Shown piece after piece: positions 1-7,242 of a stretch of 64,000 bases of DNA. Both the position numbers and the translations under genes were made by a program. Where the stretch lies: NCBI RefSeq assembly GCF_051521495.1, contig NZ_CP150355.1:10726001-10790000 (forward strand), in the 5' to 3' direction. The stretch is from Sorangium sp051521495. Its GTDB lineage: Bacteria; Myxococcota_A; Polyangia; Polyangiales; Polyangiaceae. The notes under the pieces were generated by a model, which was given only the letters and a program-made list of their open reading frames with translations, ran no database searches and had not been told where the DNA came from. The stretch's first letter is position 1. Each line of letters starts with the position of its first letter.

Positions 1-1
1 G

Positions 2-76
2 CCCCAGGTGCCCCTGCGCGAGGGGCTCGCGGCGCAGGTGGCCTGGCAGACGAGGCGGCTCGGGCTCTGCCGGTAA
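2..76 (+). CDS. C-terminal end of a gene cut by the window edge
   Basis: The second forward frame is open from the window edge to TAA at 74-76 and gives a 24-residue tail containing VPLREGLAAQVAW. A short Pro-x-Leu-x-x-Gly-Leu...Trp tail is common at the end of NAD-dependent sugar epimerases and dehydratases, so that family is a possible identity, but the match rests on very few residues. The gene converges on the DUF434 gene, with 16 bases between the two stop codons. Confidence 0.4.
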   Translation, partial: PQVPLREGLAAQVAWQTRRLGLCR

Positions 77-92
77 CGGGAGCTCCGCGCCC

Positions 93-899
93 TCACGCGC
101 CGGCTGCTCCTCCGCGAGGGACGAGATCCACGACGCGCGCCGCCGGCACGCGCGCGCCCACGATCTCGTCGGCGAGGTTGACCCAGCGCGCGCATCGATC
201 GAGGACGACGCTGTCGGACGAGATCACGCCCGCTGCCCCCGCGAGGAGGCGGTCGGGATCCGGGACGAGCGTCGCCTCGATCGAGAGCGGCGCGCCGCCG
301 AGCCGCTCCACAATCCGCGCGCGAAGCCGCCCGGAGCTGGGGACGGCGGCGTCGAGGAGGAAGCGCGCGCGCGCCGCGCCGGCGCCTGACAGCGCGTCGC
401 CGATCCGATCGATGGCTGCGTCGGTCTCCGCGATCAGCGCATAGCTGCCGCGCAGCCCCGCGAGATCGCGGAGCGCCCCCTCCGGGCCGCGCACGAGCAG
501 GCCGCCCGCGAGGGCCACCTCCAGGGTGATGATCAGGTTGAAGCCGTCGATGCTCGCCTCCGCGCCCTGGAGCGACGATGACGGCGCGCAGCGCGCGAGG
601 CGCGACGCCCGCTGCGCATCCGAGCAGGCGGCTCGCTGCAGCGCGAGGCGCTGGCGCGCGGCCAGCTGGTGGTGGTCGCCGGCGGTCCGGATCGCGGTGC
701 GCAGCGGGTAGCCGCGGCCGAGGAGCCATATCACCTCCTCGAGGGCGACGCGCAGCGTCCGGACGGCATCGGGACCGAACAGCCGCTCATCGTCGGGGTG
801 TCCGCCGCGCGGCGCGGCGCCGCTCTCGCCCGTCACGTCACCCGCCTCCGAGGCGCGCCGCTGCCACGCCGCGATAGACGACCTGCTGAGGGGCTGCAT
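93..899 (-). CDS. DUF434 domain protein
   Basis: The 268-aa protein follows the DUF434 family pattern: a HPDDERLFGPDA segment near residue 35, a WLLGRGYPLRTAI helix near 58, ARQRLALQRAACSD near 81, then IDGFNLIITLEVALAGG and a C-terminal half with FLLDAAVPSSGRLR and VPDPDRLL. The conserved Asp-Gly-Phe-Asn and Leu-Leu-Asp stretches suggest a small-molecule or metal-binding core, but the biochemical role of the family is not established. No signal peptide or membrane segment is visible, so it is probably cytoplasmic. It is the last gene of the minus-strand block and follows relics of a duplicated phosphatase gene. The ATG at 899 lacks a strong Shine-Dalgarno sequence. Confidence 0.8.
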   Translation of the reverse strand: MQPLSRSSIAAWQRRASEAGDVTGESGAAPRGGHPDDERLFGPDAVRTLRVALEEVIWLLGRGYPLRTAIRTAGDHHQLAARQRLALQRAACSDAQRASRLARCAPSSSLQGAEASIDGFNLIITLEVALAGGLLVRGPEGALRDLAGLRGSYALIAETDAAIDRIGDALSGAGAARARFLLDAAVPSSGRLRARIVERLGGAPLSIEATLVPDPDRLLAGAAGVISSDSVVLDRCARWVNLADEIVGARVPAARVVDLVPRGGAAGA

Positions 900-1164
900 G
901 GATCGATCGTCGGACGATCTCCGTGCTCTCCGCTAGACGCCGAAGGGGTCAACAGATCAAAGGCCCGTCCGCCCGAACCCAAGGCAACCCACCCTGGGGA
1001 GGGTGATGCCATCAGCGCGGAGCAGCCCGCCTCTTTATTGCGGTGCCGCGCGACACGAGGATCGGCACCGTGTTCACGCGGGTCTTGTCTTCTCATTTCG
1101 TCACCTCCATTCCGGAAATCACGGCCCGCTGTGCTCGAGCTCCTCTGCCGATCGCATTCCCAGC

Positions 1165-1352
1165 GCCCCACGTCCGACTGCGCTGCTGCCTCGATGGCGA
1201 GCTGTGGAACCACAATCGTCCTCCTCGCCCGCTCGTCGATGCGACGAGCCGGGCCATGGCGCGCTGGGATGCAGCGCGCCGCGTCCTTCTTTCGTGGGCA
1301 GCGCGCCGCGGCGCTGCCGCGGTGGTTCAGCGCGCGCGAGCCGTCATCTCCG
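1165..1352 (-). pseudogene. relic of a duplicated PP2C gene start and leader
   Basis: This block is a diverged copy of 2805-2997, the start and leader of the intact PP2C gene. On the minus strand it keeps the GAGGAGG ribosome-binding site, a GTG start at 1213 and the codons for VPQLAIEAAAQSDVGR, compared with YPQLAIEAAAHSDVGR in the intact gene. Homology stops after this segment and no phosphatase motif follows. About 140 bases upstream of the start are also conserved. I read it as the 5' end of a second phosphatase gene whose body was lost. The flanking sequence at 900-1164 shows nothing I can identify. Confidence 0.7.
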
Positions 1353-1400
1353 TGCTGGTGTGCTCTCATGAACAGGCGCCCTTGCAGCGGCGCCCTTCGA

Positions 1401-1655
1401 TCATTCGTGCTCGTCGTCGTGCAGCGAGAACTTGGGCCACGTCCCGGAGGGCGGCGTGAGCTCCTCCTCCACCGGCTCCCCTCGAGCGGCTCGCTCTGCT
1501 CTGCAGTGCGGGCAAAAAAGCTCCGGATCCCAATCGACGTCCTCGAGGCCCAGCTTCCGCAGCCACGCGAGCTCCCACATGAGCCTCGGGCTCACGTGAA
1601 TCACGTTGCCCGAACGACGCGTGCCATTGCCGCTGAACCGCCGACGCTTGGCCAT
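1401..1655 (-). CDS. small protein with one CPHC motif, unknown function
   Basis: The 84-aa protein begins MAKRRRFSGNGTRRSG and carries FCPHCRAER near residue 51, a single CxxC pair that could be half of a zinc site. The start at 1655 is preferred over an upstream in-frame ATG at 1739 because AAGGGGAG lies eight bases before it. The basic N-terminus and acidic C-terminus (LHDDEHE) show no signal peptide. It sits between two relics of duplicated genes, so it may have entered during the rearrangement that destroyed them. I do not recognise the family, and the small size leaves some doubt that it is expressed. Confidence 0.5.
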   Translation of the reverse strand: MAKRRRFSGNGTRRSGNVIHVSPRLMWELAWLRKLGLEDVDWDPELFCPHCRAERAARGEPVEEELTPPSGTWPKFSLHDDEHE

Positions 1656-1748
1656 GAGCGCTCCCCTTGGAATGAGCGCGCCCATTCTGCCGCTGACAAA
1701 ACCGCTCGCCAAGCGCGCTCTCGCCGAGATCCGGGACATCGCGCAGGC

Positions 1749-1928
1749 TTACGTTGGGCCGCTTGAAATTCTCATGAAATGACATGTCGATCTCATTTTT
1801 CCCAGGCCTCGTCGGTCGCGAAGTTCCAGCAGATCCGCTCGCTCCTCTCCGCGGACGCTGCTCGTCGCCGCCGTGCTACCGAGCAGCAGGGACATCGCCA
1901 GCCACCCCGCCTGCAGCTCTCGCCTCAC
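1749..1928 (-). pseudogene. relic: orphan signal peptide of a PEGA/TPR gene
   Basis: A GTG start at 1928 opens a 59-codon frame whose first 33 residues nearly repeat the signal peptides of the PEGA/TPR genes at 7061 and 4193 (RRELQAGWLAMSLLLGS, then a SSVRGEE stretch). After EERA the sequence becomes unrelated and ends at TAA. The block upstream of the start (to about 2035) also matches the leaders at 4194-4290 and 7062-7170. This is the 5' stump of a fourth cassette. The frame is still open, so a short secreted peptide could be made, but nothing argues that it is functional. Confidence 0.75.
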
Positions 1929-2075
1929 GATCGCTCCCTCACATCCGTGCAACGTCCGCCATCCACGTACTCGCTCCTCGCTCGCAGGCCGCGCTCGGTG
2001 TTCCGCCGCGCGCGCACACGCCCGGGTCTTGGTGCGCCCGTGACGAGAGGCAGCAGAACGTCATCGCCGCGCAGG

Positions 2076-2852
2076 TCACCCGCCTCCAAGGCGTGCCAGC
2101 ACGCACGTGACGTTGTCCGGTCCGCCGTGCTCGTTGGCGATGTCGACCAGCAGGCTCGCCGCCAGGCTCAGGTCCCGGTGCCTCCCCAGCACGCCCTCGA
2201 TCCGCGCCTCGGGCACAGGGCCCCACAGCCCGTCCGAGCACACGAGGAACAGATCGCCCGGCCGCGTCGCCTCCACGCGCGACTCGATCTCCACGCTCTT
2301 GTCGCACCCGAGCGCGCGTGTGACAGCATCCGCCCGGCCGTTCAATGCCTCCAGCGCCGCCAGCGCACCCTCTCCGTCGCGCAGCAGCTCTTCCAGCAGC
2401 GTGTGATCCCGCGTCAGCCGCTCCAGCTTGCCGCCACGCATCCGGTAGACCCGCGTGTCGCCCACGTGCGTGATGTACGCCATCCCCGCCCCGAGCAGCA
2501 CGCCCGCAAACGTCGTCGCCATGCCGCGCGTCTGCTCTTGCTTCCGGCCCGCGTCGTAGATCGCCCGGTTCGCGCGCCGCACGCTCATCACCAGCCGCAC
2601 CTCGTCCCGGTCGTGCGGACTCCCCGTGCCGTACGGCCACGTCTCCTCGAGATCCTCGTCCACCTCGAAGCAGCTCTTGACCACCTCGATGGCCATCCGC
2701 GACGCGACCTCTCCGGCCGCGTTGCCGCCAAGGCCGTCGGCCACCATGAACAGCCCCACGCACGGCAGCGCCGCGAAGCTGTCCTCGTTGTGGCTCCGTC
2801 GCCGTCCCACGTCGGAATGCGCTGCCGCCTCGATGGCGAGCTGTGGATACAC
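2076..2852 (-). CDS. PP2C-family Ser/Thr protein phosphatase
   Basis: The 258-aa protein has the ordered motifs of bacterial PP2C (PPM, Stp/PrpC type) phosphatases: SHNED near 20, VADGLGGNAAGE near 37, GTTFAGV-like MATTFAGVLLG, HVGDTRVYRMRGG, LVCSDGLWG and the final GGPDNVT. The metal-binding Asp residues are present, so it should be an active manganese- or magnesium-dependent phosphatase that reverses Ser/Thr kinase signalling in the cytoplasm. The GTG start at 2852 has a strong GAGGAGG six bases upstream. It closes the cassette array headed by the kinase at 14186, a pairing typical of reversible phosphorylation modules. There is no transmembrane or sensor domain. Confidence 0.93.
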   Translation of the reverse strand: MYPQLAIEAAAHSDVGRRRSHNEDSFAALPCVGLFMVADGLGGNAAGEVASRMAIEVVKSCFEVDEDLEETWPYGTGSPHDRDEVRLVMSVRRANRAIYDAGRKQEQTRGMATTFAGVLLGAGMAYITHVGDTRVYRMRGGKLERLTRDHTLLEELLRDGEGALAALEALNGRADAVTRALGCDKSVEIESRVEATRPGDLFLVCSDGLWGPVPEARIEGVLGRHRDLSLAASLLVDIANEHGGPDNVTCVLARLGGG

Positions 2853-2972
2853 GATCGTCCTCCTCGCGCGCTCGTCGTCAGGACGAGCCGAGCTGTGGCG
2901 CGCTGCGACTGCGATGGCAGGGCGCCGGGTCCTTCTCTCTGGGGCAACGCGCCGCGGCGCTGCCGCGGGTCG

Positions 2973-3101
2973 TCAGAACATGCGAGCCGTCATCGTCCCG
3001 CTCACATCCACGTCTTCCACGCGCACGATCGCGTCAGCGCCGCCACGCACCCCCTCGAACCCCAGAGCACCGAGCGCCCAAGCCCATCGCCTTCTCCTCA
3101 T
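2973..3101 (-). pseudogene. collapsed 42-codon relic of a DUF1565/Gly-rich gene
   Basis: An ATG at 3101, twelve bases after the PEGA gene stop and preceded by GAGGAAGAGG, opens a 42-codon frame starting MRRRRWAWALGALGFE. The following GGADAIVRVEDVDV matches the conserved GGGAEATVRVEDVHV of the two intact Gly-rich genes, and the start resembles MRRTACWAWVLLVG of the gene at 5943. It occupies exactly the position of the Gly-rich partner in the other cassettes. I infer an internal deletion that fused the start to a short middle piece. The 1.5-kb body is gone. Confidence 0.6.
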
Positions 3102-3113
3102 CACGCCTCTTCC

Positions 3114-4193
3114 TCACCACGAGCCCGCCACGGCGATGCCTGCGCCGCTCGCATTCAGCCCAGGTCCAGCCTCCAGAGCGACCGCGTGCGCTGATCGTCC
3201 TCCGGGCCAGGTCGCGTAGATCAATGCGGCTATCGCCAGCGCGCCCGCTGTCGCGTACGCCACGCGCGCTCCGTTGCCGAGCGTGTCGACGCGCGACACC
3301 GTCCTGCGCAGCTCCGCGCACTGCTCCGGGGTTGCGGTCGGCGGGTTTACACAGTGTGCGCGCGCCTTCAAGATCGCGTCGCGTTGTGCGTCGACGTCCG
3401 CGCGCGCCCCGCTCGACGCCGCCGTCAACCCCACCCCCACCCCGAGCCCCACCGCGCTCGCCGCCCCCAGCGCGACCACCGGCACCCAGCTCCGCGGCTC
3501 CTCCACCGCCGCCCCCGCTGCGGGCACCTTCGTCTTCTCCTCCCCGACCTTCCCGACCACCGGCCCGCCCGCCGCCCCCGGCCGCGTCGCCATCTTCGGT
3601 TTCAGCTCCGTCGCGATCTCCTCGCGCGACCCCGCCACGGCCGCCACCTGGATCATCGCCTCCTCGTACCCCGCGCGCCGGATCACGATCCGATGCTCCC
3701 CGGGCTCCACGTAGATCTCGTGCTTCACCTCCTCCGCCGGCACGCGCTCTCCGTCCACGAACACCTCCGCGTCCGCCACGTCCGTTCCCTGAAGCCGCAC
3801 CGCTCCCACCTGCGTCCTCGCCTCGTCGAGCAGCGCCAGCATCCGCGCCAGCCGCTCCGGCTCGATCTCGGGACCCACCGTGCGCACCCCGTACGCCAGG
3901 TGTTTCGCCGCCGACGCGGCCTTGTTCAGCCGCAGCTGCACCTGCCCGAGGTTCACCGCGATGTCGAACGACTTCAGCCGCGACCACGCTCGCAGGTACG
4001 AGAGCTCCGCCTCCTCCAGCCGCCCCTCCACGTGCGCCTTCCGCCCTTCCTCGAAGTCACGCACCGCAAGGTCGCGCGCGTTTACTTCACCCGACGGAGG
4101 CTTCGCTCGCTCCTCTCCTCGGACGTTCCCCGCCGCCGCGCTCCCGAGCAGTACCGACATCGCTAGCCACCCCGCGTGCAGCTCTCGCCTCAC
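3114..4193 (-). CDS. TPR/PEGA membrane protein, cassette C
   Basis: The 359-aa protein has an N-terminal signal (RRELHAGWLAMSVLLGSAAA), a TPR-like helical region (FEEGRKAHVEGRLEEAELSY) near residues 40-110, a PEGA-type beta domain (VFVDGERVPAEEV...EPGEHRIVIRRAGYE) near 130-175, an A/P/T-rich linker, and two hydrophobic segments near the C-terminus. PEGA domains are usually extracytoplasmic and are thought to bind surface or cell-wall polymers. The GTG at 4193 follows GAGGGAGC and begins the conserved signal peptide. Its N-terminal part matches cassette B, but from DEARTQVGAV onward it matches cassette A almost base for base, indicating gene conversion. Its partner gene survives only as the relic at 2973-3101. 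Confidence 0.8.
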   Translation of the reverse strand: MRRELHAGWLAMSVLLGSAAAGNVRGEERAKPPSGEVNARDLAVRDFEEGRKAHVEGRLEEAELSYLRAWSRLKSFDIAVNLGQVQLRLNKAASAAKHLAYGVRTVGPEIEPERLARMLALLDEARTQVGAVRLQGTDVADAEVFVDGERVPAEEVKHEIYVEPGEHRIVIRRAGYEEAMIQVAAVAGSREEIATELKPKMATRPGAAGGPVVGKVGEEKTKVPAAGAAVEEPRSWVPVVALGAASAVGLGVGVGLTAASSGARADVDAQRDAILKARAHCVNPPTATPEQCAELRRTVSRVDTLGNGARVAYATAGALAIAALIYATWPGGRSAHAVALEAGPGLNASGAGIAVAGSW

Positions 4194-4389
4194 GTTCGCT
4201 CCCTCGTCCGCGCAAGGTCCACCGTCCACCTGCTCGCTCCTCGCGCCTCGTCGCGCTCTCACCGCACGCACACGTCTGCCGTCCGTCGCGCCAGCTCCAG
4301 CGCGACGTCTCGCCCTTCCTCCTCGTCGCCTCGCTCGGCGCGGCGGCGGCGTCCTCTTCGCCGCGGCCACCGCACCGAGCCGCGTCACC

Positions 4390-5943
4390 TCAGAACGCCT
4401 GCACCTCGGCCTTCACGCCCGCGGCGCCCTCGCCCTCCGCGTTCGCGCCCACGCCACCCGGGCCCGCCTCGCCCAGCTCCACCGTCGCTCCTTGCACCGG
4501 TGGCGCCGCGCCCTTGTACGCGATCCCGATCGCGTGACCGCCTCGCCCGCCGCCTCCGGAACCGCCAACGCCTCCCTTGCCACCCGCGCCGCCCGCGCAC
4601 GCGTTGTTGAGCGCCGTCGCTTCCTCGGGCTTCGTTCCACCAGGACCGCCGGCGCCTCCAGCGCCTCCCTCCTGGCCGGCCCCTCCCTTCCCTCCGGCTC
4701 CGCCGCGCCCCGTCTTCAGCGTCACCTCCTCAAAGCTCAGCGTCGCGTTCAGGCTCACCAGCGCGAGGCTCGCTCCGCCGGCGCCACCACCTCGACCACC
4801 GGCACCACCGCAGCCGCCTGCGCCACCTGAGCCGCCGCTCGCCCCGCCCGCCAACGCTTCGTCCGTGCACTTGCCTGCGCTCGCGCCGCCCTTCGCGCCG
4901 CCACCTCCGCCCCCGCCCTGCGCGGTGCCGCCCTTGGTGCCGTCGCGGCCGGCGACGCCGGTGAAACCGCTGGCGCTGATCTCGCCTAGACCGGTCGCGC
5001 CCGCACCAGGGCCGCCTTCGGGGCCGTTCTCGCCTGCGGTCCCGTCGGTGCACACCGCCGCACCTTCGCCTTTACCGCCGTTCATCAAATTCTCCGGAGC
5101 CCCGTGGTTCCCGAGACCACCGCTGTCCGCTTCGCCGTTTCCACCCGAGCCACCGCGCGAATCGTCGCTCTCATCCTCCGGCGTGCCGCAGTCGTTCTTC
5201 ACGCTCCCGCCTGGTACGACGATCTCCGCCGAGCATGCCTCGCCGCCGCTCTTTCCCTCGGCTCCCCCCATCGCGCTCGTTTCGTGCGCAGCGCCCTCTG
5301 CTCCCGCCGCCGCATCGCCCGCCTCCAGCACGCACCGCGCGAGCTCCACGTTCACTTCTTCCACCACCGCCGCGATCGACGACGCTCCCGCTAGCGCCAC
5401 GTCACCAGGTTCGATTCCCCTCGCCTGCACGTGCACGTCCTCCACGCGCACCGTCGCCTCAGCTCCGCCTCCGCGCATCACCAGCGGGGTCTCTCCCGCC
5501 CTCGCCGTCAGCACCGTCTTCCTCTGGTCCCTGGCCCAACCCCACCCGTTCGCGCAGTCCAGACCACCGTAGATCGTCACGCCATGCGTGACCTCCACCG
5601 CCTCCTCGAACGTCTCCGCGCACGCGTACACCCGCCGCTTCTCATTCTTCTCCGCCAGCGCCAGCGCCGCACCCAACGTCTTCAACGGCGCCTCCTTCGT
5701 CGCGTCGTTCTCGTCGCTCCCGGACGCCGACACGAACACGCCGCATATATCGTCCACCGCGCCCTCGTTTTCGCTCGGTACGCAGACGGCAGGCGTCCCA
5801 CCTCCGGTGCCGCCAGCGCCGCCATCGCAGAGGAGCTTGATCGTGCAGTCCTCCGGCATCGTGTACGGAAAGCAACCTAACTCCGTGACGGTCGGCCCCA
5901 CCAGCAACACCCAAGCCCAGCAAGCAGTTCGACGCATGATCAT
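4390..5943 (-). CDS. DUF1565/Gly-rich surface protein, cassette B
   Basis: The protein has about 517 residues. It begins with a short hydrophobic leader ending in TELGCF, which is lipoprotein-like although the lipobox is not canonical. It then has a DUF1565-like segment (VFVSASGSDENDATKEAPLK then TLGAALALAE, YACAETFEEAVEV, TIYGGLDC) near residues 65-130, a likely beta-helix, and a long Gly-rich C-terminal half with GGAGGCGGAGGRGGG-type runs. DUF1565 resembles pectate-lyase-like parallel beta-helix proteins; no catalytic residues are evident, so a structural or adhesive surface role is more likely. GGGAGAG precedes the ATG pair at 5943/5937. The gene starts 20 bases after the PEGA gene upstream and is closely paralogous to 7243-8832. 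Confidence 0.8.
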   Translation of the reverse strand: MIMRRTACWAWVLLVGPTVTELGCFPYTMPEDCTIKLLCDGGAGGTGGGTPAVCVPSENEGAVDDICGVFVSASGSDENDATKEAPLKTLGAALALAEKNEKRRVYACAETFEEAVEVTHGVTIYGGLDCANGWGWARDQRKTVLTARAGETPLVMRGGGAEATVRVEDVHVQARGIEPGDVALAGASSIAAVVEEVNVELARCVLEAGDAAAGAEGAAHETSAMGGAEGKSGGEACSAEIVVPGGSVKNDCGTPEDESDDSRGGSGGNGEADSGGLGNHGAPENLMNGGKGEGAAVCTDGTAGENGPEGGPGAGATGLGEISASGFTGVAGRDGTKGGTAQGGGGGGGAKGGASAGKCTDEALAGGASGGSGGAGGCGGAGGRGGGAGGASLALVSLNATLSFEEVTLKTGRGGAGGKGGAGQEGGAGGAGGPGGTKPEEATALNNACAGGAGGKGGVGGSGGGGRGGHAIGIAYKGAAPPVQGATVELGEAGPGGVGANAEGEGAAGVKAEVQAF

Positions 5944-5963
5944 CTCTCCCGGTGGCGCCTGGT

Positions 5964-7061
5964 TCAGAGCACACCGCCCACGACAATGCCCAGGCTGCTG
6001 GCTCGGACGATGGGGGTCACATGCACGTGTCGGTCCGGCACTGAATGGCGAGTAGCGAGCCCGTAGACGAGCGTCCCAATCCCGACCGCTCCTGCGCCGG
6101 CGAGGCTCCAGAACGCCGCGTTGCTGAATGCATAGCGGTCGTCGACAGATTCGCTCAGCTCGCGACATCCTGCCCGCGGACCGGAAGCCCCGCACGCACC
6201 CGTGCCGCTGGCGAGGCGCAGGCGGCTTCGCTCTATGTCTGCATCGCTGCCGTTCGCGTTCGCTAAGAATGTGAACACCACGCCCGCGACCGCCGCTGCC
6301 CCCGCCGTCGCCGCACCGCCGATCAGCACCGCCGTCCTCTGCCCCTCTGGTTGCGCTGGCGCCGTTGGCGGAGGCGACCACCCCGATTTCCGCGGCATCG
6401 GCGCCATCACCGCCGGCGCCTTCACCTCCGGCCCCGCCGTCCCCGCCGCCTTCACCGCCTTCGGCTTCAGCTCCGGCATCACCGTCTCGGTCACCCCCGC
6501 CGCCGCCACCACCCGCACCACCTCGTCCTCGTACCCCGCCCGTCGGATCACCAGCGTGCGCTCCCCGGGCTCCACGTACACCTCGTGCTTCACCGCCTCC
6601 TCCGGCACCCGCTCCCCGTCCACGAGCACCTCCGCGTCCGCCACGTTCTTCACCCGCACGCGAAGCGTCCCCACCTGCGCCTTCGCCGCCGACAGCAGCG
6701 CCTCCATCCGTGCCAGCCGCTCCGGCTCGATCTCCGGCCCCACCGTGCGCACCCCGTACGCAAGGTGCTTCGCCGCCGACGCCGGCTTGTTCAGCCGCAG
6801 CTGCACCTGCCCGAGGTTCACTGCAATGTCGAACGACTTCAGCCTCCCCCACGCCCGCAGGTACGCGAGCTCCGCTTCCTCCAAGTGGCCCGCCACGTGC
6901 GCCCGGCGGCCTTCTTCGAAGTCACGAACCGCGCGCTCACGCTCGCTCTCTGCGCTTGGCCTCGTCACCGCTCCCTCCTCGCCGCGGACGCTGCTCGTCG
7001 CTGCCGTGCTCCCGAGCAGCACCGACATCGCCAGCCATCCCGCATGCAGCTCTCGCCTCAC
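5964..7061 (-). CDS. TPR/PEGA membrane protein, cassette B
   Basis: The 365-aa protein starts at a GTG (7061) with GAGGAA seven bases upstream; the frame is open to 7127 but the signal peptide begins at the GTG. It has a signal peptide (RRELHAGWLAMSVLLGST), a TPR-like region (FEEGRRAHVAGHLEEAELAY), a PEGA domain (VLVDGERVPEEAV...EPGERTLVIRRAGYE) and two C-terminal hydrophobic stretches separated by a Cys-containing loop. It is probably anchored and periplasm-facing. Its PEGA segment differs clearly from those of cassettes A and C, so the three paralogs are not simple copies. It is followed 20 bases later by the Gly-rich gene and is preceded by a 181-base leader shared with cassettes C and D. 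Confidence 0.82.
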   Translation of the reverse strand: MRRELHAGWLAMSVLLGSTAATSSVRGEEGAVTRPSAESERERAVRDFEEGRRAHVAGHLEEAELAYLRAWGRLKSFDIAVNLGQVQLRLNKPASAAKHLAYGVRTVGPEIEPERLARMEALLSAAKAQVGTLRVRVKNVADAEVLVDGERVPEEAVKHEVYVEPGERTLVIRRAGYEDEVVRVVAAAGVTETVMPELKPKAVKAAGTAGPEVKAPAVMAPMPRKSGWSPPPTAPAQPEGQRTAVLIGGAATAGAAAVAGVVFTFLANANGSDADIERSRLRLASGTGACGASGPRAGCRELSESVDDRYAFSNAAFWSLAGAGAVGIGTLVYGLATRHSVPDRHVHVTPIVRASSLGIVVGGVL

Positions 7062-7242
7062 GGTCGCTTCCTCATCCGTGCAACGTCCGCCATCCACGTG
7101 CTCGCTCCTCGCTCGTCGCGCGCACACGTCCGCCGTTCGTCGCGCCTGCCACGGCGCGCCGTCTCGTCCCTCGTCTGCTCTGCCCTGCTCCGCGCCGCCG
7201 CGGCGTACGCTCCACCGCAGCCGCGTCGCTCACGACCTCACG

